Shown one piece after another: positions 47,877 to 56,315 of a stretch of 64,000 nt of DNA (position 1 is the stretch's first letter; every line of letters begins with the position of its first letter). Under the pieces are notes generated by a model. The model had not been told where the DNA came from. It saw only the letters and a program-made list of their open reading frames with translations, and ran no database searches. Where the stretch lies: assembly GCF_009192775.1 (NCBI RefSeq), contig NZ_VTFX01000004.1, positions 62,001 to 126,000 on the forward strand. The letters are read 5' to 3'. This DNA comes from Arthrobacter yangruifuii. Lineage in GTDB: Bacteria; Actinomycetota; Actinomycetes; Actinomycetales; Micrococcaceae. Made by a program: the position numbers and the translations under genes.

Positions 47877-49192
47877 CCGCGGCCACCGTTCCGCACACGG
47901 CGTCGCAGCCCTACCCGGTGCGCGGAATGACCGTCACCGACCACCGGTTCACGGTACCCCTGGACCACGCGGCGCCTGACGGGGAAACGATCACCGTTTT
48001 TGCCCGCGAATATTCCGACGCCGAGCTCCCCGCCGCTGAAGTGCAGGACCTTCCGTGGCTGCTCTATCTGCAGGGCGGCCCGGGTGGCAAGGGCAGCCGG
48101 CTGCTGCAGTTCGGCGGCTGGACGAAGGCCGCGGCGAAGCATTTCCGCATCCTGATGCTGGACCAGCGCGGTACCGGGCTCTCCACGCCTGCGGAGCGGT
48201 TGACCCTGCCGCTTCGCGGAGACGCCGCAGCACAGGCGGAGTACCTGACACATTTCCGGGCGGACTCCATTGTCGCGGACGCGGAGTTGATCCGGCAGGC
48301 GCTGGGCTCCGGACCGTGGACCACCTACGGGCAGAGCTACGGCGGTTTCTGCACCCTGACCTACCTTTCCTTCGCCCCCGGGGGTTTGAAGGAATGCCTG
48401 GTGACCGGCGGCCTGGCCCCGCTGACGGGTCCCGCGGACCGCGTCTACGAGGCCACGTTCCAGCGGGTCGCCGCCCGCAACGCCGAGTACTTCCGGCGTT
48501 ATCCCCAGGACCGGGAGACCACTACGCGGATTGCCCGGCACCTCGCGGACGTGCCGGAGTACCTGCCCTCCGGTGAGCGACTGACCGTGCGCCGCTTCCA
48601 GATGGCCGGGTCCTTCCTGGGCGGCAACACCCGGGTGGACGGGCTGCATTACCTGCTGCAGGAGGCGTTTGTCCCCACCCCGGACGGGGAACGCCTTTCC
48701 GACACATTCCTTGAAACAGTCCACGGGCTGGTCAGCCGTGCAGCCAATCCGCTGTACGCAGTGATGCACGAGTCCATTTACGGCCAGGGCGAAGCCACCA
48801 ACTGGGCGGCCGAGCGCGTGCTGGCATCCTTCCCCGAGTTCGAACCGACAGCACCCGAGCCGCTGTACACCGGCGAGATGGTCTACCCCTGGTACTTCGA
48901 GGAGGACCCGGCCCTGGTGCCGCTGAAGGACACCGCCGAGCTCCTGGCCCGGAAGCAGGACTGGGGGCCGCTGTATGACACCGGTCAGCTGGCACGGAAC
49001 ACCGTGCCGGTGGCGGCAGCGGTGTACACGGAGGACATCTACGTGGACCGGAACCTGTCTCTGGAAACGGCTGCCGCCGTGCAGGGGCTGCAGGTCTGGG
49101 AAAGTGCAGACTTCCACCACGACGGCATTGCCGACGACGGCGAAGCGATATTCAACCGGCTGCTGGGCATGATCCGCAGCGGCCACCGCTAG
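47873..49192 (+). CDS. Proline iminopeptidase-like alpha/beta hydrolase (peptidase S33)
   Basis: A 439-residue alpha/beta hydrolase. It has the oxyanion LQGGPGGKG, DQRGTGLSTP, and the nucleophile elbow YGQSYGGF with the catalytic Ser. The acid is probably the Asp of VYTEDIYVD and the His lies in ADFHHDGI near the end. Such enzymes remove N-terminal Pro or related residues. No signal peptide is seen. The GTG overlaps the GNAT stop. Length is that of the larger S33 branch. Confidence 0.88.
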   Translation: MTAATVPHTASQPYPVRGMTVTDHRFTVPLDHAAPDGETITVFAREYSDAELPAAEVQDLPWLLYLQGGPGGKGSRLLQFGGWTKAAAKHFRILMLDQRGTGLSTPAERLTLPLRGDAAAQAEYLTHFRADSIVADAELIRQALGSGPWTTYGQSYGGFCTLTYLSFAPGGLKECLVTGGLAPLTGPADRVYEATFQRVAARNAEYFRRYPQDRETTTRIARHLADVPEYLPSGERLTVRRFQMAGSFLGGNTRVDGLHYLLQEAFVPTPDGERLSDTFLETVHGLVSRAANPLYAVMHESIYGQGEATNWAAERVLASFPEFEPTAPEPLYTGEMVYPWYFEEDPALVPLKDTAELLARKQDWGPLYDTGQLARNTVPVAAAVYTEDIYVDRNLSLETAAAVQGLQVWESADFHHDGIADDGEAIFNRLLGMIRSGHR

Positions 49193-49198
49193 GCCAAC

Positions 49199-49226
49199 CG
49201 GCAGGCGGCAGGCGGCAGGCGGCAGG
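49199..49226 (+). repeat. Four tandem copies of a 7-bp unit
   Basis: CGGCAGG is repeated four times without error, just after the peptidase stop and before a terminator. The copy number may vary between strains. Confidence 0.9.
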
Positions 49227-49231
49227 AAAAA

Positions 49232-49264
49232 AGCAGGTCCCCGGCGGTTCGCCGGGGACCTGCT
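49232..49264. terminator. Terminator between convergent genes
   Basis: Perfect 15-base arms (49232-49246 and 49250-49264) around a three-base loop. A run of six A (49227-49232) becomes a T-tract for the minus-strand genes, so it is a rho-independent terminator for them and a strong hairpin for the plus strand. Confidence 0.85.
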
Positions 49265-49313
49265 GTGTCGCTGGGGGGCTGTCGCTTTGGAATGCCGTGG
49301 GGATTCGAGACCG

Positions 49314-49499
49314 CTACAGCGGGCGGTCGGCCAGTTTCCGTACCCAGTCCGGGGTGGGCTTGCCGAGCTTGCGGTCGGTGGTGAGGCGGAGCCGTGCGGC
49401 CCGGATCTGCACCCGTTCGCGGTCGCGGTCCCGTTCCGGCTGATCGGCGGGGCGCGGGGCCTTACCTCCGTGTGCCAGCGGCAGTGCTGCTGTTGTCAT
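49314..49499 (-). CDS. Small basic hypothetical protein
   Basis: A 61-residue protein, rich in Arg (DQPERDRDRERVQIRAARLRL in part), with PDWVRKLADRPL at the C-terminus. No family is recognised. The ATG at 49499 has GGAGGAGG six bases upstream, a strong ribosome binding site that supports the gene. The start lies inside the end of the upstream gene, with a 38-base overlap in another frame. It is followed by a terminator. Possibly DNA- or RNA-binding by charge, but this is a guess. Confidence 0.6.
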   Translation of the reverse strand: MTTAALPLAHGGKAPRPADQPERDRDRERVQIRAARLRLTTDRKLGKPTPDWVRKLADRPL

Positions 49500-49932
49500 C
49501 GTCGGCCTCCTCCGTTTCGGGTGCGCTCGTGATGGTTTCATTCTGGCTCATCTCGCCGTTCGAGTCCACTAGCGCCGTCAGCGGGCGCGCCCACGCAATG
49601 CTGATGATGGCTGCTTCCTCGGCACCGGCCAGATCGCTTTGGGCCAGCAGGTCCAAAACACCCAGGCCGGTCTCCTGCCGCCGGGGATCATCCGACAGGG
49701 AGGCCTCGATGGCCCACTGGGCACGGGCCCACCACTCCGAGCGCTGATCCGCCTTCCGGCGCTGCTCCAGGGTCTTCCAGCCCACGTAAAAGGTCAGGGC
49801 ACCGGCCAGGAGCACCGCCAGCGGCCCGAGAGCGGCGAGGATTTCCCACCAGGGGGTATCCAGTACCGCCGCCGGCTCCGGCACAACCGGGCCGGGTGTC
49901 GCGGTGGCCGTAGCGGCGTGTAGCAAGGGCAT
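49462..49932 (-). CDS. Hypothetical single-span membrane protein
   Basis: A 156-residue protein with one membrane segment (about 28-50, EILAALGPLAVLLAGALTFY) after a Pro/Ala-rich start. Next is a conserved-looking cytoplasmic stretch (TLEQRRKADQRSEWWARAQW, then DDPRRQETGLGVLDLLAQSD) and an acidic Ser/Thr-rich tail. No family is recognised. The ATG at 49932 has TAGGCT six bases upstream, suggesting a leaderless mRNA. The small basic protein gene overlaps its 3' end, so the two are probably co-expressed, an acidic-tailed membrane protein with a basic partner. Confidence 0.65.
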   Translation of the reverse strand: MPLLHAATATATPGPVVPEPAAVLDTPWWEILAALGPLAVLLAGALTFYVGWKTLEQRRKADQRSEWWARAQWAIEASLSDDPRRQETGLGVLDLLAQSDLAGAEEAAIISIAWARPLTALVDSNGEMSQNETITSAPETEEADDDNSSTAAGTRR

Positions 49933-49938
49933 CCACCC

Positions 49939-49944
49939 AGCCTA
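49939..49944 (-). promoter_or_regulatory. -10-like TAGGCT before the membrane protein gene
   Basis: TAGGCT, GGGTGG, then ATG at 49932 on the minus strand. No clear -35 box. Confidence 0.4.
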
Positions 49945-50033
49945 CGGCCACCGCGGCAGGTCAACCGGTCGACATGCCCGGCCGGGCACCGGCGGTCTGC
50001 GGAGCGGCCCGCCGGTTTCCCCGCCGCACCGGT

Positions 50034-50063
50034 GCCGCGTCCCCGCATGTGCAGGGACGCGGC
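50034..50063 (-). terminator. Hairpin after the alcohol dehydrogenase gene
   Basis: GCCGCGTCCC (50034-50043) pairs with GGGACGCGGC (50054-50063), nine bases past the stop. No T-tract follows. Confidence 0.5.
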
Positions 50064-50071
50064 CGCCGTCG

Positions 50072-51193
50072 TCAGGACCTGTTGAACTCGATGATTCCGC
50101 GGATGTTGATGCCTTCGCGCATGTCGTCGTAGGCCTCGTTGATCTCATCGAGGGAATACCGTTTGGTGATCAGCTCGTCCAGCTTCAGCCGGCCCGCCTG
50201 GTAGAGGCGCAGCAGCATCGGCATGGCTTCGCGCGGGGAGGCCATGCCGTAGAGCGCACCCTGGATGCGCTTCTGGAACATGGCCAGCGTGAAGGCATTG
50301 ATTCCCGGAATGCCGTCGTCGGTGTCCTTGCCGACGCCGGTGACCACCACGGTGCCGCCCTTGCGGATGGCTCCGTACGCCCGGCCGATGTCTGCACCTC
50401 CCACGACGCCGATGCAGATGATCGCCGAATCCGCGCCCTGCCCGTTGGTGATGGACTTGACGAAAGCATCCGCCTCATCGAAATCCGCGTAGACCTCGGT
50501 GGCACCGAACTGCGGTGCGAAGTCCTTCTTGGCGGGTGCCGGATCAACCACCACCACATGCGCGGCACCGGACAGTGCGGCACCTTGGACGGCGTTCATG
50601 CCGATGCCGCCGGCGCCGATCACCAGGACTACATCCCCGCTCCGGACCTGGGCTGCATTGGTGGCCGAACCGAACCCGGTGGCCACCCCGCAGGCGACGA
50701 GGCAGGCCACATCCAACGGCACCTCCGGATCGATTTTCACTACGGACATCTGGTCATACACCTGCCACTGGGCAAAGGTGCCCAGCGTGCTGGCCGTGCC
50801 GACATCGGTGCCGCCGGCGTGCATCCGAAAGCCACCCGAGGGCTGCGTTCCCTCGAGGATGATGGAGCCGGAGTCGCAGAGGTTCTGCATTCCCATGGCA
50901 CACCACCGGCATTTCCCGCAGCCGGGAATAAAGGCGGTGACAATATGGTCGCCCTCGGCCAGATCATGCACCTCCGCCCCTACCCTGCGGACAATGCCGG
51001 CGCCTTCGTGGCCGCCGACCATCGGTGTTGTACCTACCTGGATATCGCCGGTGACAAAATGGTCATCGGAATGGCACAGGCCGGTGGCGACCATTTCCAC
51101 CAGGACTTCGGTGGGTCCCGGTTCGTCCAGGTCAACTTCCTGAACGGTCCATTTTCCGGGTGCTTCCCAGATAACTGCTGCACGTGTTTTCAT
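50072..51193 (-). CDS. NDMA-dependent-type zinc alcohol dehydrogenase
   Basis: Zinc-containing medium-chain dehydrogenase of 373 residues. Catalytic zinc ligands are in GLCHSDD and GGHEGAG with a later Cys (VACGVATGFG). The structural zinc site is CGKCRWCAMGMQNLC. The Rossmann motif is VIGAGGIGMNAVQ. The overall sequence fits the actinobacterial NDMA-dependent alcohol dehydrogenases, which hold their nicotinamide cofactor tightly and need an unknown in vivo electron acceptor. The ATG at 51193 has GAGAGGG five bases upstream. No redox partner gene is nearby. Confidence 0.85.
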   Translation of the reverse strand: MKTRAAVIWEAPGKWTVQEVDLDEPGPTEVLVEMVATGLCHSDDHFVTGDIQVGTTPMVGGHEGAGIVRRVGAEVHDLAEGDHIVTAFIPGCGKCRWCAMGMQNLCDSGSIILEGTQPSGGFRMHAGGTDVGTASTLGTFAQWQVYDQMSVVKIDPEVPLDVACLVACGVATGFGSATNAAQVRSGDVVLVIGAGGIGMNAVQGAALSGAAHVVVVDPAPAKKDFAPQFGATEVYADFDEADAFVKSITNGQGADSAIICIGVVGGADIGRAYGAIRKGGTVVVTGVGKDTDDGIPGINAFTLAMFQKRIQGALYGMASPREAMPMLLRLYQAGRLKLDELITKRYSLDEINEAYDDMREGINIRGIIEFNRS

Positions 51194-51244
51194 TGCTGCC
51201 CTCTCCACATCATTGTTGGAATTGGAGTCGCAGGCTACAACAAA

Positions 51245-51288
51245 GCAAGGGCCGCGCCAGCAGGTAATCCTGCCGGCCCGGCCCTTGC
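51245..51288 (-). terminator. Terminator after uvrB
   Basis: GCAAGGGCCG (51245-51254) pairs with CGGCCCTTGC (51279-51288), with an inner GCAGG/CCTGC stem. It lies 21 bases past the uvrB stop. On the minus strand TTTGTTG follows, a modest T-rich tail. Confidence 0.7.
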
Positions 51289-51309
51289 CTTTTCGCCGTT
51301 CTGCGGGGA

Positions 51310-53388
51310 CTACGCGTGCCCGGCGGACTGCATCTGGCGCAGTTCCTTCTTGAGGTCCCCCACCTCGTCGCGGAGCCGTGCGGCAAGCTCGAACTGCAGC
51401 TCCGCGGCAGCGGCGTGCATCTGTTCGGTCATGGAGGCGATCAGTTCGGTCAGGTCCTCGGCGGGTGCAGCAGCGAGACCGTCCTTCCGGACACCCTTGC
51501 CCTTGCCCGTCTTCTTTTTCTTCGCGGCCTCTTCCAGGAGTGCCTTGGTGTCGGCGTCCTCGCGGGCCAGCTGGTCCGTGATGTCCGCGATCTTCTTACG
51601 CAGCGGCTGCGGATCCACGCCGTGCTTCTTGTTGTAGGCCACCTGGATCTCGCGGCGTCGGTTGGTTTCGTCAATGGCCTTCGCCATGGAATCGGTGATC
51701 CGGTCCGCGTACATGTGCACCTCGCCGGAGACGTTACGGGCTGCACGGCCGATCGTCTGGATCAGTGAGGTGGAGGAACGCAGGAAGCCTTCCTTATCAG
51801 CGTCGAGGATGGACACCAGCGACACCTCGGGCAGGTCAAGTCCCTCACGCAGCAGGTTAATGCCGACGAGCACGTCGAACGTACCCATCCGCAGTTCGCG
51901 GAGGAGCTCCACGCGCCGCAGCGTATCGACGTCGGAGTGCAGGTACTCCACCTTGATGCCGTGCTCAAGCAGGTACCCGGTGAGGTCCTCGGCCATCCGC
52001 TTGGTCAGGGTGGTGACCAATACGCGCTCATCCCGTTCCGTACGGGTGCGGATCTCCCCCAGCAGGTCATCGATCTGGCCCTTGCTCGGTTTGACCACAA
52101 TCTGCGGATCCACCAGCCCCGTGGGGCGGATGATCTGCTCCACGAAGCCGTCCGCCTTGGACAGCTCGTACTTGCCCGGGGTGGCGGACATGTAGACGGT
52201 CTGCCCGATCCGTTCCAGGAACTCGTCCCATTTCAGCGGGCGGTTGTCCATGGCCGAGGGCAGCCGGAAGCCGTGGTCCACCAAGGTGCGCTTACGGGAC
52301 ATGTCGCCTTCATACATGGCGCCGATCTGCGGGATGGTGACGTGGGATTCGTCCACCACCAGCAGGAAGTCATCCGGGAAATAGTCCAGCAGGCAGTGCG
52401 GAGCGGTGCCGGGCCCGCGGCCGTCAATGTGCCGCGAATAGTTCTCGATGCCGTTGCAGAACCCCATCTGCTGCATCATTTCCAGGTCATACGTGGTGCG
52501 CATCCGCAGCCGCTGGGCTTCGACCAGCTTGTTCTGCGACTCCAGTTCCTTCAGCCGCACCTGCAGCTCATCCTCGATCTGCCGGATGGCCCGCTGCATG
52601 CGGTCCTCGCCGGCCACGTAGTGCGACGCCGGGAAGACGTACATTTCCTGCTCTTCGTGGATCACATCGCCGGTCAACGGATGCAGGGTGTAGATGTTCT
52701 CGATCTCGTCGCCGAAGAACTCGACGCGGATCGCGTTCTCCTCATACATCGGAATGATTTCCACGGTGTCGCCGCGCACGCGGAACGTGCCGCGGTGGAA
52801 GTCCATGTCGTTGCGGACGTACTGCATGGCCACGAACCGGCGCAGCAGGTCGTCACGGTTCATCTGCTGGCCCCGGCGGAGGGTCACCATGGCTTCGATG
52901 TACTCTTCCGGGGTGCCCAGGCCGTAGATGCAGGACACGGTGGCCACCACAATGACGTCGCGGCGGGTCAGCAGGGCGTTGGTGGCCGAGTGCCGGAGGC
53001 GTTCGACTTCCTCATTGATGGAGGAGTCCTTCTCAATGAAGGTATCCGTCTGCGGCACGTAGGCTTCGGGCTGGTAGTAGTCGTAATACGAGACGAAGTA
53101 TTCCACCGCGTTGTTGGGCAGCAGTTCCCGGAACTCGTTGGCCAGCTGGGCGGCCAGGGTTTTGTTCTGCACCATCACCAGCGTGGGCCGCTGCACCTGC
53201 TCCACCAGCCAGGCCGCCGTCGCACTCTTACCGGTACCGGTGGCACCGAGGAGCACGACGTCCTTCTCGCCCGCGTTGATCCGCTCGGCAAGTTCCTTGA
53301 TGGCGGTGGGCTGGTCACCGGCGGGTTTGTATTCACTGACGACCTCAAAAGGTGCCACGACTCTCTTGATGTCCTGCGCAAGACTCAT
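51310..53388 (-). CDS. uvrB: Excinuclease ABC subunit B
   Basis: UvrB is the damage-verifying, limited helicase of nucleotide excision repair. It has 692 residues, with Walker A GATGTGKS (48-55), the beta-hairpin segment [26 protein letters not shown] (motif II), [31 protein letters not shown] and the C-terminal UVR motif [19 protein letters not shown] that binds UvrC. The ATG at 53388 has TACTTT seven bases upstream. AAAGG three bases away could also serve as a ribosome binding site. No SOS box is seen here, unlike uvrA. It follows coaE on the same strand. Confidence 0.97.
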   Translation of the reverse strand: MSLAQDIKRVVAPFEVVSEYKPAGDQPTAIKELAERINAGEKDVVLLGATGTGKSATAAWLVEQVQRPTLVMVQNKTLAAQLANEFRELLPNNAVEYFVSYYDYYQPEAYVPQTDTFIEKDSSINEEVERLRHSATNALLTRRDVIVVATVSCIYGLGTPEEYIEAMVTLRRGQQMNRDDLLRRFVAMQYVRNDMDFHRGTFRVRGDTVEIIPMYEENAIRVEFFGDEIENIYTLHPLTGDVIHEEQEMYVFPASHYVAGEDRMQRAIRQIEDELQVRLKELESQNKLVEAQRLRMRTTYDLEMMQQMGFCNGIENYSRHIDGRGPGTAPHCLLDYFPDDFLLVVDESHVTIPQIGAMYEGDMSRKRTLVDHGFRLPSAMDNRPLKWDEFLERIGQTVYMSATPGKYELSKADGFVEQIIRPTGLVDPQIVVKPSKGQIDDLLGEIRTRTERDERVLVTTLTKRMAEDLTGYLLEHGIKVEYLHSDVDTLRRVELLRELRMGTFDVLVGINLLREGLDLPEVSLVSILDADKEGFLRSSTSLIQTIGRAARNVSGEVHMYADRITDSMAKAIDETNRRREIQVAYNKKHGVDPQPLRKKIADITDQLAREDADTKALLEEAAKKKKTGKGKGVRKDGLAAAPAEDLTELIASMTEQMHAAAAELQFELAARLRDEVGDLKKELRQMQSAGHA

Positions 53389-53395
53389 GCCTTTA

Positions 53396-53401
53396 AAAGT
53401 A
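53396..53401 (-). promoter_or_regulatory. -10-like TACTTT before uvrB
   Basis: TACTTT ends seven bases before the uvrB ATG on the minus strand, consistent with a leaderless mRNA. No -35 box and no LexA site are seen. Confidence 0.35.
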
Positions 53402-53469
53402 CTCCGCGATGCGGACAGCCGCCGTCCGCTTTGCTAGCGGCTGAACGGACCATGCCGTGCAGCCGGCGC

Positions 53470-54090
53470 CTACGGTGCGCCCTGCCCCCGTGCGGCGTTC
53501 AGGGGCACCAGCCGGGTTTCCCACAGATCCCGCACGGCGGCCTCCAGCTCCGCGGGGCTGCCGGTATTGTGCAGCACGACGTCGGCGGCTTCGGCCCGCT
53601 GCGCGGCCGTGGCCTGGGCGGCGATCCGGGCGCGTGCGGCGTCGGGCTCCATGCCGCGGTCGCGGACCATCCGGTCCAGGCGCACTTCTTCGGGTGCTTC
53701 GACAACGAGGACGACGTCAAAATTCCCCGCCTGGCCGGTTTCCACCAGCAGCGGGATGTCCTGCACCAGGATTCCGTCGGCGGGCACTTCGGCTGCCAGC
53801 TCCGCGGCACGGGCACGCACCAGCGGATGGATGATTCCGTTGAGCACCTTCCTGCGGTCCTCATTTCCGAAGACCAGGGCGGCCAGCGCGGGACGGTCCA
53901 GGGAGCCGTCGGCGGCCAGGATGTCCGGGCCGAAGGCCTCGACGACGGCGGCCAGCCCCTGTGTGCCCGGCTCCACCACTTCACGGGCCAGGGCATCGGC
54001 GTCCACCAGCACGGCACCGCAGTCGACGAGGGTCCGGGCAACCAGGGATTTTCCGGCGGCGATCCCGCCGGTGAGTCCAACCTTGAGCAT
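53470..54090 (-). CDS. coaE: Dephospho-CoA kinase
   Basis: Phosphorylates dephospho-CoA in the last step of coenzyme A synthesis. The 206-residue protein has the P-loop GLTGGIAAGKS (5-15), VDADALAREVVEPGT, NGIIHPLVRARA and DIPLLVETG. It lacks the long C-terminal UPF0157/GrpB domain fused to CoaE in mycobacteria. The ATG at 54090 has TAGGGT six bases upstream. In many actinobacteria coaE lies beside rpsA, whereas here other genes and the sugar operon lie between them. Confidence 0.95.
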   Translation of the reverse strand: MLKVGLTGGIAAGKSLVARTLVDCGAVLVDADALAREVVEPGTQGLAAVVEAFGPDILAADGSLDRPALAALVFGNEDRRKVLNGIIHPLVRARAAELAAEVPADGILVQDIPLLVETGQAGNFDVVLVVEAPEEVRLDRMVRDRGMEPDAARARIAAQATAAQRAEAADVVLHNTGSPAELEAAVRDLWETRLVPLNAARGQGAP

Positions 54091-54096
54091 GCCCCC

Positions 54097-54102
54097 ACCC
54101 TA
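54097..54102 (-). promoter_or_regulatory. -10-like TAGGGT before coaE
   Basis: TAGGGT ends six bases before the coaE ATG. The G-rich leader could also act as a weak ribosome binding site. Confidence 0.35.
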
Positions 54103-54152
54103 CCGCTGCCCGTCCGGCCGCCGCGGCAGGCACGGACGCCGGCACCGGCCAT

Positions 54153-54158
54153 TAGACT
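54153..54158 (+). promoter_or_regulatory. -10-like TAGACT before the IMPACT-family gene
   Basis: TAGACT, GGAGAG, then GTG at 54165. It diverges from the coaE promoter. GGAGAG touches the start codon and is too close to act as a Shine-Dalgarno. Confidence 0.4.
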
Positions 54159-54164
54159 GGAGAG

Positions 54165-54842
54165 GTGAGCGATATTGACGCGGCGGCGGGGCGCTACACC
54201 ACCATCGCCGCGGAACACCGCTCCGAGCTCGAGATCAAGCGCTCCCGTTTCATCACCGTGCTGCGCCGTACCGAAACCGAGGACCAGGCCCGTGCCCTGG
54301 TGGCGGACCTCCGCCGGGAATTCCACGACGCCCGGCACCACTGCAGCGCCTTCGTCCTGGGTCCCGACCGCGGGGTCCAACGCTCCAGCGACGACGGCGA
54401 GCCCTCCGGCACCGCCGGCCTTCCGATGCTTGAGGCCATCACCAAGCGGGAAACGTTTCGCGGTGCCACCGACCTCAGCGACATTACCGCTGTGACCGTC
54501 CGCTACTTCGGCGGCATCCTCCTCGGTGCCGGCGGCCTGGTGCGCGCCTACTCCGAGTCCGTCTCCTCGGCCCTCGCCTCCGCTCCCCTGCTTCGCCGCC
54601 GCCGGATGCGGCTTTACGGCATTCCCGCCGGACACTCGGCGGCGGGGCGGCTGGAAAACGATCTCCGCACCGCAGGCGTGTCCGTGCTGGGAACGGAGTA
54701 CTCAGCCGCCGGAGCCTTCATCAACGTGGCCCTGCCGGACACCCCGGACGCCCTGGACTCGTTCCAAGCCCGGCTTGCCGCCCTGACCGCCGGAGCCGCC
54801 GCGCCGGTCCCCCTTGGAACAGAATGGATTGACCTTGACTGA
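54165..54842 (+). CDS. YigZ/IMPACT family protein
   Basis: A 225-residue protein of the UPF0029/IMPACT family. The N-terminal domain carries the signature: AFVLGP, SSDDGEPSGTAGLPML, and VRYFGGILLGAGGLVRAYSES. The C-terminal part is the smaller DUF1949-like domain. Eukaryotic IMPACT regulates Gcn2, and bacterial YigZ may act near the ribosome, but its function is unknown. The following methyltransferase gene starts within the last codons of this one. Confidence 0.9.
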   Translation: MSDIDAAAGRYTTIAAEHRSELEIKRSRFITVLRRTETEDQARALVADLRREFHDARHHCSAFVLGPDRGVQRSSDDGEPSGTAGLPMLEAITKRETFRGATDLSDITAVTVRYFGGILLGAGGLVRAYSESVSSALASAPLLRRRRMRLYGIPAGHSAAGRLENDLRTAGVSVLGTEYSAAGAFINVALPDTPDALDSFQARLAALTAGAAAPVPLGTEWIDLD

Positions 54843-56004
54843 CCCCGCACCGGGCCGGACCGATTTTGACTTTGCGCGGCTGCGCCGCCGGCCGGACGTG
54901 GAGGCCCCCAACCTCCAGGCCTGGGACGCGGCGGACCGCCTCCTGCTGGACACGGCAGCCGCGGACCTCGCGGCAGCGGCGGACCCGGAGCAGGCCGGCA
55001 TCGTTGTCATCGGCGATGCCTACGGCGCCCTGACCCTGGGCGCTGCCTCCCGCCACGGGCTGAGCGGACTCCGCGTCCACCAGGATCCGCTGAGCGGTGA
55101 ACAGGCACTGGAGGCGAACGCCGCGGAGCTTGGCCTGACGGACGTGTTCACCCACCATCCCCTTACACCGGCACTGGTGGAAGGTGCCCGTACGGTGCTG
55201 CTGCGGCTTCCCCGCTCGCTCGCCGCCCTGGAGGAGATTGCGTCCCTGATCGCGGCTTCCGCCGCGCCGGACGTCACCGTGTACGCAGGCGGACGCATCA
55301 AGCACATGACCACTGCCATGAACGACGTCCTCTCGCGCTACTTCGGCTCCGTCACGGCAGGACTGGGCCGGCAGAAATCGCGCGTGCTCACCGCAGCCTC
55401 CCCCCTGCCTGCGGAGCAGCGTCCCGCCGCTCGTTTTCCGCTTTCCCAGCGGTACGACGTCGGGCTGGCACAGCCGCTGGAGCTGTGGGCCTACGGCGCG
55501 GCCTTCGGCGGTGCCGCACTGGACCCCGGCACCCGGTTCCTGCTGCCGCATCTTGCCGGGGCGCGCGCTGCCGGACATGCCGTGGATCTGGGCTGCGGAA
55601 CGGGAGCCATTGCCGCATATCTGGCGCTGACACGCCCGGACCTGCGGGTCCTGGCGACCGACCAGTCCGCCGCGGCTGCCGCCTCCGCCGAACGGACCCT
55701 GGCTGCCAACTCCGTGGCGGACCGCACCGTCGTCACCCGCGCCGACGCCCTGGCGCCTCTGCCCGACAAGTCCGAAGAACTGATTGTGCTGAACCCGCCC
55801 TTCCATATCGGCGCCGCGGTGTACGCCGGCATTGCCCTGAAGCTCTTCGCCGACGCCGGCCGTGTCCTCAAACCCGGCGGAGAGCTGTGGACCGTCTGGA
55901 ACAGCCACCTGTTGTACAAGCCCGCCCTGACCCGACTGGTCGGGCCGACGCGCGAGGTGGCGCGGAACCCGAAGTTCACGGTCACCGTCAGCACCCGGCG
56001 CTAG
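54835..56004 (+). CDS. RsmC/RlmG-like methyltransferase
   Basis: A SAM-dependent methyltransferase of about 389 residues. The C-terminal half has the SAM motif AVDLGCGTGAIAAYLAL, VLATDQSAAAA, and the catalytic LNPPFHIGAAVYAGIA. The NPPFH motif is typical of the guanine-N2 rRNA methyltransferases RsmC and RlmG. The N-terminal half looks like a degenerate copy of the same fold, also as in RsmC/RlmG. The start is uncertain. The TTG at 54835 overlaps the stop of the upstream gene, and TTG codons at 54814 and 54829 are alternatives. Whether it modifies 16S or 23S rRNA is not known. Confidence 0.82.
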   Translation: MTDPAPGRTDFDFARLRRRPDVEAPNLQAWDAADRLLLDTAAADLAAAADPEQAGIVVIGDAYGALTLGAASRHGLSGLRVHQDPLSGEQALEANAAELGLTDVFTHHPLTPALVEGARTVLLRLPRSLAALEEIASLIAASAAPDVTVYAGGRIKHMTTAMNDVLSRYFGSVTAGLGRQKSRVLTAASPLPAEQRPAARFPLSQRYDVGLAQPLELWAYGAAFGGAALDPGTRFLLPHLAGARAAGHAVDLGCGTGAIAAYLALTRPDLRVLATDQSAAAAASAERTLAANSVADRTVVTRADALAPLPDKSEELIVLNPPFHIGAAVYAGIALKLFADAGRVLKPGGELWTVWNSHLLYKPALTRLVGPTREVARNPKFTVTVSTRR

Positions 56005-56096
56005 TCCAGCGATTCCATCCAGCGCGCGTTAGCCGGGCCATAGGTTCCGCGGGCACCCGGAGGTCTTCCCCGTTTCCGGTGGGTGGGAAAAAGAGG

Positions 56097-56110
56097 AGAG
56101 AGCGCTCTCT
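56097..56110. promoter_or_regulatory. Upstream LacI-type operator O1
   Basis: AGAGAGCGCTCTCT is a perfect palindrome that touches the first T of the -35 box. The core GAGCGCTC is the same as in the CebR/CelR operator of Streptomyces and Thermobifida. The LacI-family gene at 61126 is the likely reader. Confidence 0.85.
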
Positions 56111-56138
56111 TGACAGTGGCGTAAGTCACTCCTAGGCT
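56110..56138 (+). promoter_or_regulatory. Promoter of the sugar operon
   Basis: TTGACA (56110-56115), a 17-base spacer and TAGGCT (56133-56138) form the best sigma-70-type promoter in the window. It lies between two operators, the arrangement for repression by a looped or doubly bound LacI protein. Confidence 0.8.
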
Positions 56139-56151
56139 GTCATCTGAGTCA

Positions 56152-56165
56152 AGAGAGCGCTCTCT
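56152..56165. promoter_or_regulatory. Downstream LacI-type operator O2
   Basis: A second exact copy of AGAGAGCGCTCTCT. Its centre is 55 bp from that of O1 and it covers the likely start of transcription. Confidence 0.85.
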
Positions 56166-56315
56166 CACCCCGGTATCACCCCGGCGGAGCGCCTGGACCT
56201 GTTAGGCAGTCAAACCAATATCCCGCCCCTGTCGGATCCCGCCCAGAGTATTAAAGGGCCCACGGTCCACTAGTTCCGGGACTTTACCGAAGTACCCACA
56301 CACAAAGGAGTGACC

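Larger units (their letters stand above)
56005..56315 (+). other. Control region of the sugar operon
   Basis: No gene is seen in these 311 bases. They contain two identical 14-bp operators, a consensus promoter between them, and then an mRNA leader of about 170 bases before the binding-protein gene. No strong hairpin is evident in the leader. Confidence 0.8.
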
